7,041 nt of DNA from an uncultured Bacilli bacterium (GTDB lineage: Bacteria > Bacillota_I > Bacilli_A > RF39 > UBA660): contig CANQKU010000056.1 in assembly GCA_947624535.1 (NCBI GenBank), positions 1-7,041 of the forward strand. The letters run 5' to 3'. Below, in pieces: positions 1-4,609 of this stretch. A model generated the notes under the pieces. That model was given only the letters and a program-made list of their open reading frames with translations, did no database searches and was not told the DNA's origin. Both the position numbers and the translations under genes were made by a program. Each line of letters begins with the position of its first letter. The stretch's first letter is position 1.

Positions 1-98
1 AAATAATTATATAACATTTGTCTTGAAACCCCTAAATATTTTGATAATCTTACTTTACTGATTCCTAGTTCTGTTAGTAATTTGTTTAAGTCTTTCAT
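1..98 (-). CDS. N-terminal fragment of a helix-turn-helix DNA-binding protein, cut by the left edge
   Basis: Thirty-two codons are visible from an ATG at 98 down to the edge. The protein begins MKDLNKLLTELGISKVRLSK and continues YLGVSRQMLYNY. The segment from about residue 13 (SKVRLSKYLGVSRQMLYNY) has the look of a helix-turn-helix: a first helix, a G-V-S turn, then a recognition helix starting SRQML, as in Xre/Cro-like and related regulators. The ribosome binding site AAGGTGAT lies 3 bases before the ATG, and a near-consensus promoter precedes it, so this is a real, separately transcribed gene. It follows the mnmA terminator on the same strand. The family, ligand and targets cannot be named because most of the protein is outside the window. 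The DNA-binding call is inference from a short segment. Confidence 0.68.
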   Translation of the reverse strand, partial: MKDLNKLLTELGISKVRLSKYLGVSRQMLYNY

Positions 99-116
99 AT
101 TATCACCTTCAATATA

Positions 117-145
117 ATTGTACATGTTTTTGTCAAGAGTGTCAA
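117..145 (-). promoter_or_regulatory. Sigma-A promoter of the left-edge HTH gene
   Basis: On the minus strand the -35 is TTGACA (145-140), the spacer is 17 bases, and the -10 is TACAAT (122-117), one mismatch from full consensus. A second TTGACA copy lies at 136-131, making a direct repeat CTTGACA with a 9-base period. The second copy is too close to this -10 to be its -35, so it may be chance or part of an operator. The start codon is about 19 bases downstream of the -10, so the leader is very short. Confidence 0.7.
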
Positions 146-146
146 G

Positions 147-175
147 AAAAAAGATGTAAAATACTTTACATCTTT
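147..175 (-). terminator. Intrinsic terminator of mnmA
   Basis: The arms at 175-165 and 160-150 form a perfect 11-bp stem (AAAGATGTAAA against TTTACATCTTT) around a 4-base loop, GTAT. On the minus strand the second arm runs into six consecutive T (152-147). The mnmA stop codon overlaps the foot of the hairpin. The stem is AT-rich, but its perfection, small loop and T run make a good Rho-independent terminator. The T run ends two bases before the -35 of the next gene. Confidence 0.85.
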
Positions 176-1277
176 ATAACAAATACCAAAGTTTTTTATT
201 ATTTTTTCTAACTTCTTTAATAATACCTCCACCAATACATATATCATCATCATAAATAACACAAGCTTGACCAGGTGTAACTGATTTGACATGATTATAA
301 CTTATTTTAAGACCATCATCTAAGTATTCAATTTGTACAGGAATATCTTCTTGACGATATCTAAATTTAGCCATGGCATTAACAGGACGAATATCACAAT
401 TAAAATTAACTTGTTCAAGGATACAACTATCTGAATATAAATATTCATTATCACCAAATGATACATATAAAATATTTTTTTCTAAGTTCTTTCCAACTAC
501 AAACATTTTATCTTGATTTCCACCAATATTTAACCCTTTTCTTTGACCAATAGTATAATACATTAACCCACAATGCTCCCCTACTACCTTATTAGTAGCA
601 ATATCTACAACTACCCCACTTTTAGCAGGTAAATAATTAGTTAAAAATTGTTTGAAATTTCTCTCTCCAATAAAACATATTCCAGTAGAGTCTTTTTTAT
701 TAGCAGTTACTAGATTATGTTCTAAGGCAATTTTTCTTACTGTAGGTTTATCAATATTTCCTAAGGGAAAAAGTACATGATCAAGTTGTTCTTTACTTAA
801 TTGAGATAGAAAATAGGTTTGATCTTTATTTTTATCAAATGCTTTTTTTAAATAGCCATCTTCTATCTTAGCATAATGTCCAGTAGCAATATAATTAGCT
901 CCTAACTCTTTAGCTTTCTTAGTAAAGTAATCAAATTTAATATATTTATTACACATAATATCAGGATTTGGAGTTCTACCCTTTTTTAATTCATCTAAAA
1001 AGTAAGTAAAGACATAATCCCAATATTCTTTAATAAAGTCTACTCTATGTAGTTTAATACCTAATTTATTACATACAGCTAAAGCATCATTATAATCTTT
1101 CTCTTGAGGACAAATATCATTATTTTTAATATTAGGATTACCTAGTATATCATTATTTAATGATGAGTCCCAATTTCTCATAAATAATCCCTCTACTTCA
1201 TAGCCATCTTCCATTAATAATAAAGCCGCTACTGAAGAGTCTACTCCTCCACTCATTCCAATAATAACTTTTTCCAT
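174..1277 (-). CDS. mnmA: tRNA-specific 2-thiouridylase MnmA
   Basis: MnmA uses ATP and a relayed sulfur to make 2-thiouridine at wobble position U34 of tRNAs for Lys, Glu and Gln in the cytoplasm. The product is 367 residues, the usual length. Visible hallmarks are the ATP PP-loop SGGVDSS (residues 9-15), RTPNPDIMCN with the first catalytic Cys (109), ATGHYA (131-136), KDQTYFLSQL (151-160), and STGICFIGER with the second catalytic Cys (201). The C-terminal barrel domain includes YTIGQRKGL and SVTPGQACV. After MRNWD (33-37) there is a long insertion containing LGNPN and DICPQEKDYNDA, which resembles Mollicutes-type MnmA. I chose the ATG at 1277 over an in-frame TTG at 1304 because the promoter would start transcription near 1303 and a GGGGAAG-like ribosome binding site precedes the ATG. 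The gene appears monocistronic, with its own promoter and terminator. Confidence 0.97.
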   Translation of the reverse strand: MEKVIIGMSGGVDSSVAALLLMEDGYEVEGLFMRNWDSSLNNDILGNPNIKNNDICPQEKDYNDALAVCNKLGIKLHRVDFIKEYWDYVFTYFLDELKKGRTPNPDIMCNKYIKFDYFTKKAKELGANYIATGHYAKIEDGYLKKAFDKNKDQTYFLSQLSKEQLDHVLFPLGNIDKPTVRKIALEHNLVTANKKDSTGICFIGERNFKQFLTNYLPAKSGVVVDIATNKVVGEHCGLMYYTIGQRKGLNIGGNQDKMFVVGKNLEKNILYVSFGDNEYLYSDSCILEQVNFNCDIRPVNAMAKFRYRQEDIPVQIEYLDDGLKISYNHVKSVTPGQACVIYDDDICIGGGIIKEVRKNNKKLWYLL

Positions 1278-1309
1278 AGTATGCACTTCCCCACTAAACT
1301 TCAAGTAAC

Positions 1310-1318
1310 ATTATATCA
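1310..1318 (-). promoter_or_regulatory. Extended -10 promoter of mnmA
   Basis: TGATATAAT on the minus strand combines the extended -10 TG dinucleotide (1318-1317) with a perfect TATAAT (1315-1310). No good -35 stands at 16-18 bases upstream, which is typical of extended -10 promoters. The predicted start, around 1303, leaves a leader of about 25 bases before the ATG at 1277. Confidence 0.62.
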
Positions 1319-1343
1319 AAAACTATTACAAAAATAAAGAAAT

Positions 1344-1934
1344 TTATACTAGCCACTTTAAAATATTAGGAACTAGATAAATTTCTATAATACTACTTAT
1401 AAAAATAACTATGATAGAAAACAGTAATATTTTTAGATAACGCCTCATCATATGTTTAAAATTAACTTCTTTTTTAAAGAACACTAATCTATTTAAATTT
1501 TTAGAAAATTGAATACCAAAGTAACTAAGAATTATAATAATTAGTAAATCTATAATTAATGGAATACAGTAAATGAGTGCTAGTAGTATTCCCTTTACAT
1601 GATAAAAATAGATAATACTACTAATACTAAAACCTAGGATAAAACTTTTAATAATAAAGAAAAAGATTATAAAAATGACCCCAATAATAGAAATACCAAA
1701 TATCCAAATTAAAATAATAAATAATAAATTAGAAGAAAAACAACGTATAAAAGCATTAAAATAATTTAATTTATTAAGACTAGTAAAATAAGTAGCTAGA
1801 TTTTCTTTAATTAATAGTTTATTACTTTTAGATAGTATTGATATATAAAAAATTCCACATAGCATAAAAAAAATAGATACAATAATTATTCTTAATAATA
1901 GTTTATTTATATTTTTATGTTTTTTTCTCCTCAT
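1344..1934 (-). CDS. spoIIM: Stage II sporulation protein M (SpoIIM family membrane protein)
   Basis: The 196-residue product is very hydrophobic, with a basic N-terminus (MRRKKHK), a first membrane helix at about 12-33, a soluble loop, a dense membrane region at about 68-150, and a last helix at about 168-190. The segment with FGISIIGVIF, then KSFILGFSIS, then KGILLALIYCIP matches my memory of the SpoIIM (DUF95) fold, and B. subtilis SpoIIM has a similar size. In known spore formers SpoIIM sits in the mother-cell membrane with SpoIID and SpoIIP and drives septal peptidoglycan thinning and forespore engulfment. The ribosome binding site AGGTGA is 7 bases from the ATG. The gene is divergent from the 28-residue miniprotein and lies upstream of mnmA. 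No clear sigma-E promoter was found in the AT-rich leader, and no hairpin terminator before mnmA. A generic DUF95 protein not dedicated to sporulation is the main alternative. Confidence 0.8.
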   Translation of the reverse strand: MRRKKHKNINKLLLRIIIVSIFFMLCGIFYISILSKSNKLLIKENLATYFTSLNKLNYFNAFIRCFSSNLLFIILIWIFGISIIGVIFIIFFFIIKSFILGFSISSIIYFYHVKGILLALIYCIPLIIDLLIIIILSYFGIQFSKNLNRLVFFKKEVNFKHMMRRYLKILLFSIIVIFISSIIEIYLVPNILKWLV

Positions 1935-1990
1935 TATTCTTCACCTACTTCATCCTATTAAAGTAGATAAAAAATTATTAATAATTATAA

Positions 1991-2019
1991 TTTACTTTTT
2001 CCTACAATTATTTTATAAT
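1991..2019 (+). promoter_or_regulatory. Sigma-A-like promoter of the plus-strand miniprotein
   Basis: TTTACT (1991-1996), a 17-base spacer and a perfect TATAAT (2014-2019) lie just upstream of the ribosome binding site GAGGTGAT. The region 1935-2040 is very AT-rich and also has TATAAT on the opposite strand (1989-1984) toward spoIIM, but with no acceptable -35. The plus-strand assignment is therefore the better supported one. Confidence 0.55.
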
Positions 2020-2040
2020 TATTAAAGAGGTGATTTCTTG

Positions 2041-2127
2041 ATGAATTCTAAAGTAATAAGGATAGTATCTATTATTCTAGTAGTAGTTATGCTTGTTGGA
2101 ATACTTAGTGTTTTACTATATATCTAA
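2041..2127 (+). CDS. 28-residue single-pass membrane miniprotein, unrecognised
   Basis: This is the only plus-strand gene in the window. An ATG at 2041 is preceded by AGAGGTGAT at an ideal distance and by a promoter with a perfect -10. The stop codon runs straight into a hairpin terminator. The product begins MNSKVIRIVSI with basic residues K4 and R7. Residues 8-28 are one hydrophobic stretch, so it should be a single membrane helix with the basic N-terminus in the cytoplasm. A TTG directly before the ATG could add one residue. It faintly recalls the 31-residue stressosome anchor Prli42 of Listeria, which also has a short basic N-terminus and one helix. That is a resemblance in architecture from memory, not a demonstrated homology. 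It is too short for standard gene calling. Expression signals are strong; function is unknown. Confidence 0.72.
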   Translation: MNSKVIRIVSIILVVVMLVGILSVLLYI

Positions 2128-2164
2128 AGATCTCAAATATTTTAGTTTGAGGTCTTTTATTTTT
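2126..2164 (+). terminator. Hairpin terminator shared by two convergent genes
   Basis: The arms at 2126-2137 (AAAGATCTCAAA) and 2146-2157 (TTTGAGGTCTTT) pair over 12 bp with one G-T wobble and an 8-base loop. On the plus strand the second arm is followed by TTTTATTTTT, a good T tract for the miniprotein gene. On the minus strand the same hairpin directly follows the stop of the 2453-2157 gene but ends in only three T, so it should be weaker there. It overlaps the stop codons of both genes. Confidence 0.8.
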
Positions 2165-2453
2165 CAATATAACCTTCTACTTCTGGGGTCGTTTTTTCAA
2201 ATTCATATAATTTATATTTATTAATAATATCATTAATTCTAACCTTATCTTTTGATAAATATAAAAGAAGTAGACCTGCTATACGTGAAGTTTGATATGT
2301 CTTTAACTGTTTTACTTCTTCTTCAGTAATTTTATACTTAGTACAAAGAAAATTAAAATTACTATCTTTATAGATATAATTTGCTAAAGCATGTGCGATA
2401 GCATCAATCGTACGATCTTGATTATTTATTTTTACTTTTTTCCATACTTTCAT
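2157..2453 (-). CDS. Unrecognised small soluble protein (98 residues)
   Basis: I do not recognise a family. From the ATG at 2453 the product is 98 residues, with basic MKVWKKVKIN at the start, a likely helix at about 15-28 (TIDAIAHALANYIY), a lysine- and glutamate-rich helix-turn-helix-like stretch at about 37-56 (KYKITEEEVKQLKTY), a hydrophobic helix at 57-67 (IAGLLLLYLS), and a charged tail ending EGYIEK. It has one Cys and no signal peptide or metal-binding motif. An in-frame ATG at 2468 would add five residues. I prefer 2453 because the putative promoter starts transcription near 2474, which leaves almost no leader for 2468, and the weak GTGGT ribosome binding site lies before 2453. It follows the DUF421 gene by 58 bases on the same strand and converges on the 28-residue gene. 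The gene looks real; the function is unknown. Confidence 0.65.
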   Translation of the reverse strand: MKVWKKVKINNQDRTIDAIAHALANYIYKDSNFNFLCTKYKITEEEVKQLKTYQTSRIAGLLLLYLSKDKVRINDIINKYKLYEFEKTTPEVEGYIEK

Positions 2454-2480
2454 TATTACCACGTCCATTCACGAGTATAT

Positions 2481-2509
2481 ATTATACAATGGATTTAAGA
2501 TTTTTTAAA
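2481..2509 (-). promoter_or_regulatory. Putative sigma-A promoter of the 98-residue protein gene
   Basis: On the minus strand TTTAAA (2509-2504), a 17-base spacer and a perfect TATAAT (2486-2481) stand in the short gap after the DUF421 stop. The -35 matches four of six consensus positions. In AT-rich DNA such a match is moderate evidence, but it supports the 2453 start codon and transcription separate from DUF421. Confidence 0.5.
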
Positions 2510-2511
2510 GC

Positions 2512-3228
2512 TTATTCTAAGACTTTTTTCTCTTTATTTGTATCTTTTTCAAATATTGATAATACTCCATTAGTAAGAGTTGCTAATAAGATATTATTAT
2601 AATTAGCATAACCTTGTTTTTTTAATTGTTTATCAAGCCAGTCTTTATCTTTATTAGAATTTTTTAAATTTTCTTCCATTAAAACCCCATCTATAATTAA
2701 ATTTACAGATAAATAAGCTTTGTCTGCTTTAATTTTTAAATCTTTTCTAGTTAATTTTTCATAGTCACTTTTAGCTAAAATACTAAGTTTTCCATTTACT
2801 TCTAAAATAGCATAACTAACTTGTGATATATCAAAATAACCCTCATTTCTACATTGTTCTAATAAGTCATTTATATCTAATTTAGTTTTTCTTAAGGCAT
2901 TTAAATTAATCTTACCATCTTCAATAATAATAGTAGGTACACCAATTACAAAACGTCTTAGAGTTATACTTTTTAACGTTAAAATAGAAACTATATATGA
3001 AAAAATACCAAATGATAATATAGCAATAATACCATTTATATATTGATAGTCAAAATTCATTACCATCTCAGCCGTAAAATTTCCAATAGAAATTCCTATT
3101 ACATAGTCAAATACACTTAATTGAGAAGCCTGTTTTTTACCCATTAACTTAGTAATAAAAAATAAAACTATTAAAGAGATTATACTTCTTGGAATAATAC
3201 TAAATGCTTCTGAAATATTAATATTCAT
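2512..3228 (-). CDS. DUF421 / YetF-family membrane protein
   Basis: The 238-residue product has three N-terminal membrane helices (about 10-30, 40-58 and 62-86) and a soluble C-terminal part. The family signature is clear: KLMGKKQASQLSVFDYVIGI with GNFTAEMV, then GVPTIIIEDGKI, DINDLLEQCRNEGYFDISQV, and YAILEVNGKLSIL. DUF421 proteins (YetF, YrbG, YkjA, YcaP) lack a settled biochemical function. Some Bacillus members, including the 2Duf protein, have been linked to spore membrane permeability and heat resistance, which would suit the position after spoIVB. The ribosome binding site GGTGAT is 5 bases before the ATG. The gene is separated from spoIVB by a terminator, so it is probably a transcription unit of its own or depends on read-through. 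The C-terminus is lysine-rich with no partner domain. The spore role is inference. Confidence 0.88.
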   Translation of the reverse strand: MNINISEAFSIIPRSIISLIVLFFITKLMGKKQASQLSVFDYVIGISIGNFTAEMVMNFDYQYINGIIAILSFGIFSYIVSILTLKSITLRRFVIGVPTIIIEDGKINLNALRKTKLDINDLLEQCRNEGYFDISQVSYAILEVNGKLSILAKSDYEKLTRKDLKIKADKAYLSVNLIIDGVLMEENLKNSNKDKDWLDKQLKKQGYANYNNILLATLTNGVLSIFEKDTNKEKKVLE

Positions 3229-3244
3229 GATTTATCACCAGTAT

Positions 3245-3273
3245 TAGTATTAATAAATTTTTAAATTTTATAC
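3245..3273 (-). promoter_or_regulatory. Weak sigma-G-like match upstream of the DUF421 gene
   Basis: On the minus strand GTATA (3273-3269) fits the sigma-G -35 (GHATR), and AATACTA (3251-3245) fits the -10 (CATNHTA) at six of seven positions, with a 17-base spacer. Against it, a start 7 bases downstream of the -10 would fall at the first base of the ribosome binding site GGTGAT, which would leave almost no leader. No convincing sigma-A alternative was seen in this gap. Confidence 0.25.
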
Positions 3274-3295
3274 AAAAAGAGACAATTTGTCTCTT
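3274..3295 (-). terminator. Intrinsic terminator of spoIVB
   Basis: The arms AAGAGAC (3295-3289) and GTCTCTT (3283-3277) form a perfect 7-bp stem with a 5-base loop on the minus strand. The second arm leads into TTTTT (3278-3274). The spoIVB stop codon overlaps the first arm. The stem is short but contains three G-C pairs, and the T run is adequate. Confidence 0.78.
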
Positions 3296-4280
3296 ACTTA
3301 TCTCCTTCTTTTAACATAGTCGTAATAAATATTCCATATCCTTTTGTAGTATCATTAACAATAACATGAGTAACTGCACCTATTATTTTGTTATCCTGAA
3401 TAATTGGAGAGCCACTCATTCCTTGGACAATTCCACCAGCTTCTTTTAGTAAATCTTCATCAACTACTTCAAATAATATGTTTTTAGTCTCACTAGCTTC
3501 ATCTACTTTTAAAATGTTAATGTCAAACTCTTCTACTTTATCATTATGTATAACTGTCCTAATCTTAGCATTACCTGCTTTAACCTCGTTGCTTTGCGCT
3601 ACTGCTATTTTTGTTTTAGCTAAATTTTCTTGATTTGTATAAGTACCAAAGATACCTGAGATTTCATTACCAGTTATTTGACCAAAGACTTCGGTTTTAT
3701 TATATTTAGCTGTTTTTTCTCCAGCATTACCATTTGAACTTTTTTCAATACCAACAACGTCTGCTCCAAAAATTATTCCTTCGTTGACAGGAAACTTCTC
3801 AAGAGTTGTCTTTTCAATAATCTCATGTCCTAAAGCTCCAAAAACCTTAGTTTCTGGATCAATATATGTCAATGTACCAATTCCACTAATAGTATCTTTT
3901 ACATAAAGCCCAGTTTTTAATACTCCATCACTATCCTCAGTTAGATTTAGGCTAATATTCTTTTCAGAAGATCCTCGTAATATTGTAAATTCTACTGTAT
4001 TGTCTTTCAATTGACTAATTGTATCTACCATTGTAGATATATTATTTACATTCTTTTTATTTAATTTTATAATTTTATCTCCTATTTCAAAACCTGCATT
4101 TTTTCCAATATAAGAATTATTTACCTTATAAAAGCCAACTACCAATACACCTTTCGAATTAACTTCAATACCGATTGTTTCTCCACCAGGAATTATGTAA
4201 GATGAATAAGCAAGGACATTAAGTGGTATAATAAAAAGAAGAAGTGTTAAAAAACTTAGTAGTTTGTTTTTAATTTTCAT
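3294..4280 (-). CDS. spoIVB: Stage IV sporulation protein B, SpoIVB signalling serine peptidase (family S55)
   Basis: In known spore formers SpoIVB is made in the forespore, secreted into the intermembrane space, and cleaves the SpoIVFA/BofA complex so that SpoIVFB can activate sigma-K in the mother cell. The 328-residue product starts with a signal sequence or membrane anchor (residues 1-24, ending VLA), followed by a PDZ domain at about 38-113 (GFEIGDKIIKLN, FTILRG). The S55 peptidase domain follows, with FGALGHEI carrying the likely catalytic His152. GGIVQGMSGSPIIQ carries the nucleophile, Ser289 by comparison with GDSGGP. The C-terminus has the hallmark GAVTHVIVNDTTKGYGIFI. Asp274 sits where the Bacillus enzyme has an Asp near the active site. 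It is about 100 residues shorter than B. subtilis SpoIVB, mostly before the PDZ. The ribosome binding site GAGGTGAT is ideal. The usual downstream partner spo0A is not here; DUF421 follows instead. Confidence 0.96.
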   Translation of the reverse strand: MKIKNKLLSFLTLLLFIIPLNVLAYSSYIIPGGETIGIEVNSKGVLVVGFYKVNNSYIGKNAGFEIGDKIIKLNKKNVNNISTMVDTISQLKDNTVEFTILRGSSEKNISLNLTEDSDGVLKTGLYVKDTISGIGTLTYIDPETKVFGALGHEIIEKTTLEKFPVNEGIIFGADVVGIEKSSNGNAGEKTAKYNKTEVFGQITGNEISGIFGTYTNQENLAKTKIAVAQSNEVKAGNAKIRTVIHNDKVEEFDINILKVDEASETKNILFEVVDEDLLKEAGGIVQGMSGSPIIQDNKIIGAVTHVIVNDTTKGYGIFITTMLKEGDK

Positions 4281-4314
4281 AAAAAATCACCTCATTAAAA
4301 ACTTGCTACAATAA

Positions 4315-4344
4315 TAGTATGGAAGTAAATTTTATAAATTATAA
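4315..4344 (-). promoter_or_regulatory. Sigma-G-like forespore promoter of spoIVB
   Basis: On the minus strand TTATA (4344-4340) matches the sigma-G -35 (GHATR) at four of five positions, and CATACTA (4321-4315) matches the -10 (CATNHTA) fully, with the preferred 18-base spacer. The predicted start near 4308 gives a leader of about 28 bases holding the ribosome binding site. In B. subtilis spoIVB is transcribed in the forespore mainly by sigma-G, so the match is biologically expected. Confidence 0.6.
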
Positions 4345-4363
4345 GAGATAATATCTGGTAATT

Positions 4364-4594
4364 TTAATCTTCACTTACTTGAAAATCTTCTAACTCATTA
4401 TCGTCATTTACAATTTTAGTTAGTGCTTCTTCAGCTTGTTTTAATTTTTCATCACATTTTTTAGATAATTCCATCGCTTGATTAAAATTTTTAATAGCAT
4501 CATCCAATGGAATATCACCATTTTCTAATTTTTTTACAATATTTTCTAATTCTTCTAAATTATTTTCAAAACTTTTTTCATTTTCTTTTACCAT
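4364..4594 (-). CDS. xseB: Exodeoxyribonuclease VII small subunit
   Basis: XseB binds in several copies to the extended helical part of XseA to form exonuclease VII, a cytoplasmic enzyme that degrades single-stranded DNA to oligonucleotides. The 76-residue product has the family pattern: SFENNLEELENIVKKLENGD (8-27), then IPLDDAIKNFNQAMELSKKC (28-47) and KLKQAEEALTKIV, two helices that form a hairpin, with an acidic tail. The length is typical. The gap to xseA is 15 bases, and the ribosome binding site AAGGAG overlaps the xseA stop codon, 10 bases before this ATG. That spacing is a little long, so translation may benefit from ribosomes finishing xseA. It is the last gene of the nusB-xseA-xseB operon. 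No convincing terminator was found after it. Confidence 0.95.
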   Translation of the reverse strand: MVKENEKSFENNLEELENIVKKLENGDIPLDDAIKNFNQAMELSKKCDEKLKQAEEALTKIVNDDNELEDFQVSED

Positions 4595-4609
4595 AATAGT
4601 TAGTCTCCT

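Noticed and set aside
95..292. A 65-codon minus-strand open frame overlapping the end of mnmA and the HTH start
   Set aside because: It lies in another frame of mnmA and crosses the mnmA terminator and the next promoter. It has low-complexity hydrophobic content and no ribosome binding site, so it is a shadow frame.
1278..1304. An N-terminal extension of MnmA starting at a TTG at 1304
   Set aside because: The extended -10 promoter would start transcription at about this codon, and MnmA proteins normally begin a few residues before the PP-loop, which fits the ATG at 1277.
1978..2007. A minus-strand promoter for spoIIM (TTGTAG with TATTAA, or a bare TATAAT at 1989-1984)
   Set aside because: The -35 and -10 pairs match poorly or are badly spaced, and the region is so AT-rich that such matches are expected by chance. 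No sigma-E-like element was seen.
4330..4365. A hairpin after xseB (AAATTA and TAATTT arms with an inner AGAT/ATCT)
   Set aside because: The stem is interrupted by unpaired bases, almost free of G-C pairs, and not followed by a T run. It does not qualify as a terminator.
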